Positions 37,136-50,475 of a stretch of 64,000 nt of DNA are shown piece by piece (position 1 is the first letter of the stretch; each line of letters opens with the position of its first letter). The translations under genes and the position numbers were made by a program. The notes beneath the pieces are model-generated. The model ran no database searches. It had not been told where the DNA came from and worked only from the letters and a program-made list of their open reading frames with translations. Location of the stretch: the NCBI GenBank assembly GCA_039707655.1, contig CM077673.1, positions 7,016,001-7,080,000 of the forward strand, written 5' to 3'. This DNA comes from Elymus sibiricus (taxonomy: Eukaryota; Streptophyta; Magnoliopsida; Poales; Poaceae).

Positions 37136-40100
37136 TTCTAGTTTTGGCAAGGTCCCCGTAACCGCACCCCGGGCTTCCCCGAACGTTCGGACGACCACGA
37201 CTACCGAAAAACAGTGAATGATAGCATAGAAATCTGGTCAGAATGGACAAAATCTGCGAGTTTTGTCAAGGTCCCATAAGCGAACCCCGGAGATCCCCGA
37301 ACATTTGGATCGCCCCGGGACCCAAAATGAGTGAGTAATAGCATAGAAAACTGGTAAGATGGGACCAAATCTGCGAGTTTTTGCGAGGTCCCCGTAACCG
37401 GACCCCGGGCTTCCCCGAACATTCAGATGACTACGACAACCAAAAAAGAGTGAATAATTGCATACAAAACTGGCCGAAACGGAAAAAATCTGCGAGTTTT
37501 GGCGAGGTCCACGTAACCGCACCCCGGGCTTCCCCGAACGTTCGGACGACCACGACTACCAAAAACCAGTGAATAATAGCATAGAAAACTGGTAGGAATG
37601 GACCAAATCTGCGAGTTTTGGCCAGGTCCCCGTATGCGGACCCCGGGGTTCCCCGGACGTTTGGATCGCCCCGGGACCAAAATTAGTGAGTAATAGCATA
37701 AAAAACTAGCCGGGACACACAAAATCTGCTAGTTTTGGCGAGGCCCCGTAACCGCACCCCGGGCTTCCCCGAACGTTCGGATGACCACAACTACCGAAAA
37801 ACAGTGAATGATAGCATAGAAATCTGGTCAGAATGGACAAAATCTGTGAGTTTTGGCAAGGTCCCATAAGCGAACCCCGGAGATCCCCGAACATTTGGAT
37901 CGCCCCGGGACCCAAAATGAGTGAGTAATAGCATAGAAAACTGGTAAGAAGGACCAAATCTGCGAGTTTTTGCGAGGTCCCCGTAACCGGACCCCGGGCT
38001 TCCCCGAACATTCAGATGACTACGACAACCAAAAAAGAGTGAATAATTGCATACAAAACTGGCCGAAACGGAAAAAATCTGCGAGTTTTGGCGAGGTCCA
38101 CGTAACCGCACCCCCGGCATCCCCGAACGTTCGGACGACCACGACTACCAAAAACCAGTGAATAATATCATAGAAAACTGGTAGGAATGGACCAAATCTG
38201 CGAGTTTAGGCCAGGTCCCCGTATGCGGACCCCGGGGTTCCCCGGACGTTTGGATCGCCCCGGGACCAAAATTAGTGAGTAATAGCATAAAAAACTAGCC
38301 GGGACACACAAAATCTGCTAGTTTTGGCGAGGCCCCGTAACCTCACCCCGGGCTTCCCCGAACGTTCGAATGACCACAACTACCGAAAAACAGTGAATGA
38401 TAGCATAGAAATCTGGTCAGAATGGACAAAATCTGCGAGTTTTGGCGAGGTCCACGTAAGCGGACCCTGGGGTTCCCCGAACATTAGGATCGCCCTGAGA
38501 CCGAAAATCAATGAGTAATAGCATACAAAACTGGCCGAAACGGAAAAAATCTGCGAGTTTTGGCGAGGTCCACGTAACCGCACCCCGGGCTTCCCCGAAC
38601 GTTCGGACGACCACGACTACCAAAAACCAGTGAATAATAGCATAGAAAACTGGTAGGAATGGACCAAATCTGCGAGTTTTGGCCAGGTCCCCGTATGCGG
38701 ACCCCGGGGTTCCCCGGACGTTTGGATCGCCCCGGGACCAAAATTAGTGAGTAATAGCATAAAAAACTAGCCGGGACACACAAAATCTGCTAGTTTTGGC
38801 GAGGCCCCGTAACCGCACCCCGGGCTTCCCCGAACGTTCGGATGACCACAACTACCGAAAAACAGTGAATGATAGCATAGAAATCTGGTCAGAATGGACA
38901 AAATCTGTGAGTTTTGGCAAGGTCCCATAAGCGAACCCCGGAGATCCCCGAACATTTGGATCGCCCCGGGACCCAAAATGAGTGAGTAATAGCATAGAAA
39001 ACTGGTAAGAAGGACCAAATCTGCGAGTTTTTGCGAGGTCCCCGTAACCGGACCCCGGGCTTCCCCGAACATTCAGATGACTACGACAACCAAAAAAGAG
39101 TGAATAATTGCATACAAAACTGGCCGAAACGGAAAAAATCTGCGAGTTTTGGCGAGGTCCACGTAACCGCACCCCGGGCATCCCCGAACGTTCGGACGAC
39201 CACGACTACCAAAAACCAGTGAATAATAGCATAGAAAACTGGTAGGAATGGACCAAATCTGCGAGTTTTGGCCAGGTCCCCGTATGCGGACCCCGGGGTT
39301 CCCCGGACGTTTGGATCGCCCCGGGACCAAAATTAGTGAGTAATAGCATAAAAAACTAGCCGGGACACACAAAATCTGCTAGTTTTGGCGAGGCCCCGTA
39401 ACCTCACCCCGGGCTTCCCCGAACGTTCGAATGACCACAACTACCGAAAAACAGTGAATGATAGCATAGAAATCTGGTCAGAATGGACAAAATCTGCGAG
39501 TTTTGGCGAGGTCCACGTAAGCGGACCCTGGGGTTCCCCGAACATTAGGATCGCCCTGAGACCGAAAATCAATGAGTAATAGCATACAAAACTGGCCGAA
39601 ACGGAAAAAATCTGCGAGTTTTGGCGAGGTCCACGTAACCGCACCCCGGGCTTCCCCGAACGTTCGGACGACCACGACTACCAAAAACCAGTGAATAATA
39701 GCATAGAAAACTGGTAGGAATGGACCAAATCTGCGAGTTTTGGCCAGGTCCCCGTATGCGGACCCCGGGGTTCCCCGGACGTTTGGATCGCCCCGGGACC
39801 AAAATTAGTGAGTAATAGCATAAAAAACTAGCCGGGACACACAAAATCTGCTAGTTTTGGCGAGGCCCCGTAACCGCACCCCGGGCTTCCCCGAACGTTC
39901 GGATGACCACAACTACCGAAAAACAGTGAATGATAGCATAGAAATCTGGTCAGAATGGACAAAATCTGTGAGTTTTGGCAAGGTCCCATAAGCGAACCCC
40001 GGAGATCCCCGAACATTTGGATCGCCCCGGGACCCAAAATGAGTGAGTAATAGCATAGAAAACTGGTAAGAAGGACCAAATCTGCGAGTTTTTGCGAGGT

Positions 40101-41380
40101 CCCCGTAACCGGACCCCGGGCTTCCCCGAACATTCAGATGACTACGACAACCAAAAAAGAGTGAATAATTGCATACAAAACTGGCCGAAACGGAAAAAAT
40201 CTGCGAGTTTTGGCGAGGTCCACGTAACCGCACCCCGGGCATCCCCGAACGTTCGGACGACCACGACTACCAAAAACCAGTGAATAATAGCATAGAAAAC
40301 TGGTAGGAATGGACCAAATCTGCGAGTTTTGGCCAGGTCCCCGTATGCGGACCCCGGGGTTCCCCGGACGTTTGGATCGCCCCGGGACCAAAATTAGTGA
40401 GTAATAGCATAAAAAACTAGCCGGGACACACAAAATCTGCTAGTTTTGGCGAGGCCCCGTAACCTCACCCCGGGCTTCCCCGAACGTTCGAATGACCACA
40501 ACTACCGAAAAACAGTGAATGATACATAGAAATCTGGTCAGAATGGACAAAATCTGCGAGTTTTGGCGAGGTCCACGTAAGCGGACCCTGGGGTTCCCCG
40601 AACATTTGGATCGCCCTGAGACCGAAAATCAATGAGTAATAGCATACAAAACTGGCCGAAACGGAAAAAATCTGCGAGTTTTGGCGAGGTCCACGTAACC
40701 GCACCCCGGGCTTCCCCGAACGTTCGGACGACCACGACTACCAAAAACCAGTGAATAATAGCATAGAAAACTGGTAGGAATGGACCAAATCTGCGAGTTT
40801 TGGCCAGGTCCCCGTATGCGGACCCCGGGGTTCCCTGGACGTTTGGATCGCCCCGGGACCAAAATTAGTGAGTAATAGCATAAAAAACTAGCCGGGACAC
40901 ACAAAATCTGCTAGTTTTGGCGAGGTCCCCGTAACCACACCCCGGGCTTCCCCGAACGTTCGGATGACCACAACTACCGAAAAACAGTGAATGATAGCAT
41001 AGAAATCTGGTCAGAATGGACAAAATCTGCGAGTTTTGGCGAGGTCCCCGTAAGCGGACCCTGGGGTTCCCCGAACATTTGGATCGCCCCGAGACCGAAA
41101 ATCAATGAGTAATAGCATACAAAACTGGCCAAACGGAAAAAATCTGCGAGTTTTGGCGAGGTCCACGTAACCGCACCCCGGGCTTCCCCGAATGTTCGGA
41201 CGACCACGACTACCAAAAACCAGTGAATAATAGCATAGAAAACTGGTAGGAATGGACCAAATCTGCGAGTTTTGGCCAGGTCCCCGTATGCGGACCCCAG
41301 GGTTCCCCGGACGTTTGGATCGCCCCGGGACCAAAATTAGTGAGTAATAGCAAAAAAAACTAGCCGGGACACACAAAATC
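37136..41380 (+). repeat. 36-mer HOR, 4245 bp, with 1061 bp 9-mer amplification
   Basis: Order: B' E F D A, then B E F D A + B C D A twice (37727-38787 and 38788-39848, 1061 bp each), then B E F D A, B C D A, B C D A'. It is the zone 4 unit expanded by extra 9-mer modules. The D at 38080 has CCCCCGGCATCC and the same monomer has AATATCATAG, both private changes. Confidence 0.88.
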
Positions 41381-42916
41381 TTCTAGTTTTGGCAAGGTCC
41401 CCGTAACCGCACCCCGGGCTTCCCCGAACGTTCGGACGACCACGACTACCGAAAAACAGTGAATGATAGCATAGAAATCTGGTCAGAATGGACAAAATCT
41501 GCGAGTTTTGTCAAGGTCCCATAAGCGAACCCCGGAGATCCCCGAACATTTGGATCGCCCCGGGACCCAAAATGAGTGAGTAATAGCATAGAAAACTGGT
41601 AAGATGGGACCAAATCTGCGAGTTTTTGCGAGGTCCCCGTAACCGGACCCCGGGCTTCCCCGAACATTCAGATGACTACGACAACCAAAAAAGAGTGAAT
41701 AATTGCATAGAAAACTGGTTAGAATGGACCAAATCTGCGAGTTTTTGCGAGGTCCCCGTAACCGGATCCCGGGCATCCCCAAATCTTGGGACGACCACGA
41801 CAACCAAAAATAGTGAATAATAGCACAGAAAACTGGTAAAATGGACCAAATCTGCGAGTTTTGGCCAGGTCCCCGTATGCGGACCCCCGTGTTCCCGGGA
41901 CGTTTGGATCGCCCCGGGACCCAAAATTAGTGAGTAATAGCATAGAAAACTGGCCGGGACACACAAAATCTGTTAGTTTTGGCGAGGTCCCCGTAACCGC
42001 ACCCCGGGCTTCCCCGAACGTTCGGATGACCACAACTACCGAAAAACAGTGAATGATAGCATAGAAATCTGGTCAGAATGGACAAAATCTGCGAGTTTTG
42101 GCGAGGTCCCCGTAAGCGGACCCTGGGGTTCCCCGAACATTTGGATCGCCCCGAGACCGAAAATCAATGAGTAATAGCATACAAAACTGGCCGAAACGGA
42201 AAAAATCTGCGAGTTTTGGCGAGGTCCACGTAACCGCACCCCGGGCTTCCCCGAACGTTCGGACGACCACGACTACCAAAAACCAGTGAATAATAGCATA
42301 GAAAACTGGTAGGAATGGACCAAATCTGCGAGTTTTGGCCAGGTCCCCGTATGCGGACCCCGGGGTTCCCCGGACGTTTGGATCGCCCCGGGACCAAAAT
42401 TAGTGAGTAATAGCATAAAAAACTAGCCGGGACACACAAAATCTGCTAGTTTTGGCGAGGTCCCCGTAACCGCACCCCGGGCTTCCCCGAACGTTCGGAT
42501 GACCACAACTACCGAAAAACAGTGAATGATAGCATAGAAATCTGGTCAGAATGGACAAAATCTGCGAGTTTTGGCGACGTCCCCGTAAGCGGACCCTGGG
42601 GTTCCCCGAACATTTGGATCGCCCCGAGACCGAAAATCAATGAGTAATAGCATACAAAACTGGCCGAAACGGAAAAAATCTGCGAGTTTTGGCGAGGTCC
42701 ACGTAACCGCACCCCGGGCTTCCCCGAACGTTCGGACGACCACGACTACCAAAAACCAGTGAATAATAGCATAGAAAACTGGTAGGAATGGACCAAATCT
42801 GCGAGTTTTGGCCAGGTCCCCGTATGCGGACCCCGGGGTTCCCCGGACGTTTGGATCGCCCCGGGACCAAAATTAGTGAGTAATAGCAAAAAAAACTAGC
42901 CGGGACACACAAAATC
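41381..42916 (+). repeat. 13-mer HOR with G-H, 1536 bp
   Basis: Order: B' E F G H, B C D A, B C D A'. Same composition and length as the five 13-mers at 48940-56619. Its E still carries the zone 4 mark GTTTTGTCAAGG, so the boundary between zone 4 and zone 5 sequence probably lies inside or just after this E-F. Confidence 0.88.
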
Positions 42917-44923
42917 TTCTAGTTTTGGCGAGGTCCCCGTAACCGCACCCCGGGCTTCCCCGAACGTTCGGACGACCATGACTACCGAAAAACAGTGAAT
43001 GATAGCATAGAAATCTGGTCAGAATGGACAAAATCTGCGAGTTTTGGCAAGGTCCCATAAGCGAACCCCGGAGATCCCCGAACATTTGGATCGCCCCGGG
43101 ACCCAAAATGAGTGAGTAATAGCATAGAAAACTGGTAAGAAGGGACCAAATCTGCGAGTTTTTGCGAGGTCCCCGTAACCGGACCCCGGGCTTCCCCGAA
43201 CATTCAGATGACTACGACAACCAAAAAAGAGTGAATAATTGCATACGAAACTGGCCGAAACGGAAAAAATCTGCGAGTTTTGGCGAGGTCCACGTAACCG
43301 CACCCCGGGCTTCCCCGAACGTTCGGACGACCACGACTACCAAAAACCAGTGAATAATAGCATAGAAAACTGGTAGGAATGGACCAAATCTGCGAGTTTT
43401 GGCCAGGTCCCCGTATGCGGACCCCGGGGTTCCCCGGACGTTTGGATCGCCCCGGGACCAAAATTAGTGAGTAATAGCATAAAAAACTAGCCGGGACACA
43501 CAAAATCTGCTAGTTTTGGCGAGGCCCCGTAACCGCACCCCGGGCTTCCCCGAACGTTCGGATGACCACAACTACCGAAAAACAGTGAATGATAGCATAG
43601 AAATCTGGTCAGAATGGACAAAATCTGCGAGTTTTGGCGAGGTCCACGTAAGCGGACCCTGGGGTTCCCCGAACATTTGGATCGCCCTGAGACCGAAAAT
43701 CAATGAGTAATAGCATACAAAACTGGCCGAAACGGCAAAAATCTGCGAGTTTTGGCGAGGTCCACGTAACCGCACCCCGGGCTTCCCCGAACGTTCGGAC
43801 GACCACGACTACCAAAAACCAGTGAATAATAGCATAGAAAACTGGTAGGAATGGACCAAATCTGCGAGTTTTGGCCAGGTCCCCGTATGCGGACCCCGGG
43901 GTTCCCCGGACGTTTGGATCGCCCCGGGACCAAAATTAGAGAGTAATAGCATAAAAAACTAGCCGGGACACACAAAATCTGCTAGTTTTGGCGAGGGCCC
44001 GTAACATCACCCCGGGCTTCCCCGAACGTTCGAATGACCACAACTACCGAAAAACAGTGAATGATAGCATAGAAATCTGGTCAGAATGGACAAAATCTGC
44101 GAGTTTTGGCGAGGTCCACGTAAGCGGACCCTGGGGTTCCCCGAACATTTGGATCGCCCTGAGACCGAAAATCAATGAGTAATAGCATACAAAACTGGCC
44201 GAAACGGAAAAAATCTGCGAGTTTTGGCGAGGTCCACGTAACCGCACCCCGGGCTTCCCCGAACGTTCGGACGACCACGACTACCAAAAACCAGTGAATA
44301 ATAGCATAGAAAACTGGTAGGAATGGACCAAATCTGCGAGTTTTGGCCAGGTCCCCGTATGCGGACCCCGGGGTTCCCTGGACGTTTGGATCGCCCCGGG
44401 ACCAAAATTAGTGAGTAATAGCATAAAAAACTAGCCGGGACACACAAAATCTGCTAGTTTTGGCGAGGTCCCCGTAACCGCACCCCGGGCTTCCCCGAAC
44501 GTTCGGATGACCACAACTACCGAAAAACAGTGAATGATAGCATAGAAATCTGGTCAGAATGGACAAAATCTGCGAGTTTTGGCGAGGTCCCCGTAAGCGG
44601 ACCCTGGGGTTCCCCGAACATTTGGATCGCCCCGAGACCGAAAATCAATGAGTAATAGCATACAAAACTGGCCAAACGGAAAAAATCTGCGAGTTTTGGC
44701 GAGGTCCACGTAACCGCACCCCGGGCTTCCCCGAACGTTCGGACGACCACGACTACCAAAAACCAGTGAATAATAGCATAGAAAACTGGTAGGAATGGAC
44801 CAAATCTGCGAGTTTTGGCCAGGTCCCCGTATGCGGACCCCGGGGTTCCCCGGACGTTTGGATCGCCCCGGGACCAAAATTAGTGAGTAATAGCAAAAAA
44901 AACTAGCCGGGACACACAAAATC
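42917..44923 (+). repeat. 17-mer HOR without G-H, 2007 bp
   Basis: Order: B' E F D A, B C D A, B C D A, B C D A'. The F at 43153 has GCATACGAAACTGG, a mark otherwise seen in zone 7 (56856, 58509, 60163 and others). The second B (43980) has GAGGGCCCGTAACATC. The last C is the 117 bp form. Confidence 0.87.
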
Positions 44924-46930
44924 TTCTAGTTTTGGCAAGGTCCCCGTAACCGCACCCCGGGCTTCCCCGAACGTTCGGACGACCACGACTACCGAAAAAC
45001 AGTGAATGATAGCATAGAAATCTGGTCAGAATGGACAAAATCTGCGAGTTTTGGCAAGGTCCCATAAGCGAACCCCGGAGATCCCCGAACATTTGGATCG
45101 CCCCGGGACCCAAAATGAGTGAGTAATAGCATAGAAAACTGGTAAGATGGGACCAAATCTGCGAGTTTTTGCGAGGTCCCCGTAACCGGACCCCGGGCTT
45201 CCCCGAACATTCAGATGACTACGACAACCAAAAAAGAGTGAATAATTGCATAGAAAACTGGTTAGAATGGACCAAATCTACGAGTTTTTGCGAGGTCCCC
45301 GTAACCGGATCCCGGGCATCCCCAAATCTTGGGACGACCACGACAACCAAAAATAGTGAATAATAGCACAGAAAACTGGTAAAATGGACCAAATCTGCGA
45401 GTTTTGGCCAGGTCCCCGTATGCGGACCCCCGTGTTCCCGGGACGTTTGGATCGCCCCGGGACCCAAAATTAGTGAGTAATAGCATAGAAAACTGGCCGG
45501 GACACACAAAATCTGCTAGTTTTGGCGAGGTCCCCGTAACCGCACCCCGGGCTTCCCCGAACGTTCGGATGACCACAACTACCGAAAAACAGTGAATGAT
45601 AGCATAGAAATCTGGTCAGAATGGACAAAATCTGCGAGTTTTGGCGAGGTCCCCGTAAGCGGACCCTGGGGTTCCCCGAACATTTGGATCGCCCCGAGAC
45701 CGAAAATCAATGAGTAATAGCATACAAAACTGGCCGAAACGGAAAAAATCTGCGAGTTTTGGCGAGGTCCACGTAACCGCACCCCGGGCTTCCCCGAACG
45801 TTCGGACGACCACGACTACCAAAAACCAGTGAATAATAGCATAGAAAACTGGTAGGAATGGACCAAATCTGCGAGTTTTGGCCAGGTCCCCGTATGCGGA
45901 CCCCGGGGTTCCCCGGACGTTTGGATCGCCCCGGGACCAAAATTAGTGAGTAATAGCATAAAAAACTAGCCGGGACACACAAAATCTGCTAGTTTTGGCG
46001 AGGCCCCGTAACCGCACCCCGGGCTTCCCCGAACGTTCGGATGACCACAACTACCGAAAAACAGTGAATGATAGCATAGAAATCTGGTCAGAATGGACAA
46101 AATCTGCGAGTTTTGGCGAGGTCCACGTAAGCGGACCCTGGGGTTCCCCGAACATTTGGATCGCCCTGAGACCGAAAATCAATGAGTAATAGCATACAAA
46201 ACTGGCCGAAACGGCAAAAATCTGCGAGTTTTGGCGAGGTCCACGTAACCGCACCCCGGGCTTCCCCGAACGTTCGGACGACCACGACTACCAAAAACCA
46301 GTGAATAATAGCATAGAAAACTGGTAGGAATGGACCAAATCTGCGAGTTTTGGCCAGGTCCCCGTATGCGGACCCCGGGGTTCCCTGGACGTTTGGATCG
46401 CCCCGGGACCAAAATTAGTGAGTAATAGCATAAAAAACTAGCCGGGACACACAAAATCTGCTAGTTTTGGCGAGGTCCCCGTAACCGCACCCCGGGCTTC
46501 CCCGAACGTTCGGATGACCACAACTACCGAAAAACAGTGAATGATAGCATAGAAATCTGGTCAGAATGGACAAAATCTGCGAGTTTTGGCGAGGTCCCCG
46601 TAAGCGGACCCTGGGGTTCCCCGAACATTTGGATCGCCCCGAGACCGAAAATCAATGAGTAATAGCATACAAAACTGGCCAAACGGAAAAAATCTGCGAG
46701 TTTTGGCGAGGTCCACGTAACCGCACCCCGGGCTTCCCCGAACGTTCGGACGACCACGACTACCAAAAACCAGTGAATAATAGCATAGAAAACTGGTAGG
46801 AATGGACCAAATCTGCGAGTTTTGGCCAGGTCCCCGTATGCGGACCCCGGGGTTCCCCGGACGTTTGGATCGCCCCGGGACCAAAATTAGTGAGTAATAG
46901 CAAAAAAAACTAGCCGGGACACACAAAATC
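44924..46930 (+). repeat. 17-mer HOR with G-H, 2007 bp
   Basis: Order: B' E F G H, B C D A, B C D A, B C D A'. From about 45987 onward it closely matches the preceding unit, including the C with AAACGGCAAAAATC (compare 43626 and 46105). It therefore appears to be a hybrid of a G-H unit and the previous 17-mer. Confidence 0.87.
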
Positions 46931-48939
46931 TTCTAGTTTTGGCAAGGTCCCCGTAACCGCACCCCGGGCTTCCCCGAACGTTCGGACGACCACGACTACC
47001 GAAAAACAGTGAATGATAGCATAGAAATCTGGTCAGAATGGACAAAATCTGCGAGTTTTGGCAAGGTCCCATAAGCGAACCCCGGAGATCCCCGAACATT
47101 TGGATCGCCCCGGGACCCAAAATGAGTGAGTAATAGCATAGAAAACTGGTAAGATGGGACCAAATCTGCGAGTTTTTGCGAGGTCCCCGTAACCGGACCC
47201 CGGGCTTCCCCGAACATTCAGATGACTACGACAACCAAAAAAGAGTGAATAATTGCATAGAAAACTGGTTAGAATGGACCAAATCTGCGAGTTTTTGCGA
47301 GGTCCCCGTAACCGGATCCCGGGCATCCCCAAATCTTGGGACGACCACGACAACCAAAAATAGTGAATAATAGCACAGAAAACTGGTAAAATGGACCAAA
47401 TCTGCGAGTTTTGGCCAGGTCCCCGTATGCGGACCCCCGTGTTCCCGGGACGTTTGGATCGCCCCGGGACCCAAAATTAGTGAGTAATAGCATAGAAAAC
47501 TGGCCGGGACACACAAAATCTGCTAGTTTTGGCGAGGTCCCCGTAACCGCACCCCGGGCTTCCCCGAACGTTCGGATGACCACAACTACCGAAAAACAGT
47601 GAATGATAGCATAGAAATCTGGTCAGAATGGACAAAATCTGCGAGTTTTGGCGAGGTCCCCGTAAGCGGACCCTGGGGTTCCCCGAACATTTGGATCGCC
47701 CCGAGACCGAAAATCAATGAGTAATAGCATACAAAACTGGCCGAAACGGAAAAAATCTGCGAGTTTTGGCGAGGTCCACGTAACCGCACCCCGGGCTTCC
47801 CCGAACGTTCGGACGACCACGACTACCAAAAACCAGTGAATAATAGCATAGAAAACTGGTAGGAATGGACCAAATCTGCGAGTTTTGGCCAGGTCCCCGT
47901 ATGCGGACCCCGGGGTTCCCCGGACGTTTGGATCGCCCCGGGACCAAAATTAGTGAGTAATAGCATAAAAAACTAGCCGGGACACACAAAATCTGCTAGT
48001 TTTGGCGAGGTCCCCGTAACCGCACCCCGGGCTTCCCCGAACGTTCGGATGACCACAACTACCGAAAAACAGTGAATGATAGCATAGAAATCTGGTCAGA
48101 ATGGACAAAATCTGCGAGTTTTGGCGAGGTCCACGTAAGCGTACCCTGGGGTTCCCCGAACATTTGGATCGCCCCGAGACCGAAAATCAATGAGTAATAG
48201 CATACAAAACTGGCCGAAACGGAAAAAATCTGCGAGTTTTGGCGAGGTCCACGTAACCGCACCCCGGGCTTCCCCGAACGTTCGGACGACCACGACTACC
48301 AAAAACCAGTGAATAATAGCATAGAAAACTGGTAGGAATGGACCAAATCTGCGAGTTTTGGCCAGGTCCCCGTATGCGGACCCCGGGGTTCCCCGGACGT
48401 TTGGATCGCCCCGGGACCAAAATTAGTGAGTAATAGCATAAAAAACTAGCCGGGACACACAAAATCTGCTAGTTTTGGCGAGGTCCCCGTAACCGCACCC
48501 CGGGCTTCCCCGAACGTTCGGACGACCACGACTACCGAAAAACAGTGAATGATAGCATAGAAATCTGGTCAGAATGGACAAAATCTGCGAGTTTTGGCAA
48601 GGTCCACGTAAGCGTACCCTGGGGTTCCCCGAACATTTGGATCGCCCCGAGACCGAAAATCAATGAGTAATAGCATACAAAACTGGCCGAAACGGAAAAA
48701 ATCTGCGAGTTTTGGCGAGGTCCACGTAACCGCACCCCGGGCTTCCCCGAACGTTCGGACGACCACGACTACCAAAAACCAGTGAATAATAGCATAGAAA
48801 ACTGGTAGGAATGGACCAAATCTGCGAGTTTTGGCCAGGTCCCCGTATGCGGACCCCGGGGTTCCCCGGACGTTTGGATCGCCCCGGGACCAAAATTAGT
48901 GAGTAATAGCAAAAAAAACTAGCCGGGACACACAAAATC
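46931..48939 (+). repeat. 17-mer HOR with G-H, 2009 bp
   Basis: Order: B' E F G H, B C D A, B C D A, B C D A'. Two C monomers (48113, 48586) have GTAAGCGTACCC. The B at 48467 has a B' middle and the C at 48586 has an E-like GGCAAGG head, so this stretch is mosaic. Confidence 0.87.
48467..48620 (+). repeat. Mosaic B/B'-E/C segment
   Basis: The B head (TGCTAG) is joined to a B' middle (GACGACCACGACTACCG). The next monomer starts with the E-like GGCAAGG and then becomes C (CCACGTAAGCGTACCC). The same mosaic recurs at 51539-51692, 3072 bp downstream. Confidence 0.82.
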
Positions 48940-50475
48940 TTCTAGTTTTGGCAAGGTCCCCGTAACCGCACCCCGGGCTTCCCCGAACGTTCGGACGACC
49001 ACGACTACCGAAAAACAGTGAATGATAGCATAGAAATCTGGTCAGAATGGACAAAATCTGCGAGTTTTGGCAAGGTCCCATAAGCGAACCCCGGAGATCC
49101 CCGAACATTTGGATCGCCCCGGGACCCAAAATGAGTGAGTAATAGCATAGAAAACTGGTAAGATGGGACCAAATCTGCGAGTTTTTGCGAGGTCCCCGTA
49201 ACCGGACCCCGGGCTTCCCCGAACATTCAGATGACTACGACAACCAAAAAAGAGTGAATAATTGCATAGAAAACTGGTTAGAATGGACCAAATCTTCGAG
49301 TTTTTGCGAGGTCCCCGTAACCGGATCCCGGGCATCCCCAAATCTTGGGACGACCACGACAACCAAAAATAGTGAATAATAGCACAGAAAACTGGTAAAA
49401 TGGACCAAATCTGCGAGTTTTGGCCAGGTCCCCGTATGCGGACCCCCGTGTTCCCGGGACGTTTGGATCGCCCCGGGACCCAAAATTAGTGAGTAATAGC
49501 ATAGAAAACTGGCCGGGACACACAAAATCTGCTAGTTTTGGCGAGGTCCCCGTAACCGCACCCCGGGCTTCCCCGAACGTTCGGATGACCACAACTACCG
49601 AAAAACAGTGAATGATAGCATAGAAATCTGGTCAGAATGGACAAAATCAGCGAGTTTTGGCGAGGTCCCCGTAAGCGGACCCTGGGGTTCCCCGAACATT
49701 TGGATCGCCCCGAGACCGAAAATCAATGAGTAATAGCATACAAAACTGGCCGAAACGGAAAAAATCTGCGAGTTTTGGCGAGGTCCACGTAACCGCACCC
49801 CGGGCTTCCCCGAACGTTCGGACGACCACGACTACCAAAAACCAGTGAATAATAGCATAGAAAACTGGTAGGAATGGACCAAATCTGCGAGTTTTGGCCA
49901 GGTCCCCGTATGCGGACCCCGGGGTTCCCCGGACGTTTGGATCGCCCCGGGACCAAAATTAGTGAGTAATAGCATAAAAAACTAGCCGGGACACACAAAA
50001 TCTGCTAGTTTTGGCGAGGTCCCCGTAACCGCACCCCGGGCTTCCCCGAACGTTCGGATGACCACAACTACCGAAAAACAGTGAATGATAGCATAGAAAT
50101 CTGGTCAGAATGGACAAAATCTGCGAGTTTTGGCGAGGTCCCCGTAAGCGGACCCTGGGGTTCCCCGAACATTTGGATCGCCCCGAGACCGAAAATCAAT
50201 GAGTAATAGCATACAAAACTGGCCGAAACGGAAAAAATCTGCGAGTTTTGGCGAGGTCCACGTAACCGCACCCCGGGCTTCCCCGAACGTTCGGACGACC
50301 ACGACTACCAAAAACCAGTGAATAATAGCATAGAAAACTGGTAGGAATGGACCAAATCTGCGAGTTTTGGCCAGGTCCCCGTATGCGGACCCCGGGGTTC
50401 CCCGGACGTTTGGATCGCCCCGGGACCAAAATTAGTGAGTAATAGCAAAAAAAACTAGCCGGGACACACAAAATC
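48940..50475 (+). repeat. 13-mer HOR, 1536 bp, tandem copy 1 of 5
   Basis: Order: B' E F G H, B C D A, B C D A'. Marks: AAATCTTCGAG at the F/G boundary (49295) and AAATCAGCGAG at the B/C boundary (49649). Both recur 3072 bp downstream but not in copy 2. Confidence 0.92.
49323..49328. other. GGATCC site marking G monomers
   Basis: The site lies at offset 29-34 of each G monomer. In the five tandem 13-mers the sites fall at 49323, 50859, 52395, 53931 and 55467, exactly 1536 bp apart. Other G copies place it at 2509, 16287, 41764, 45307 and 47314. It is a convenient physical marker of the G-H module. Confidence 0.85.
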
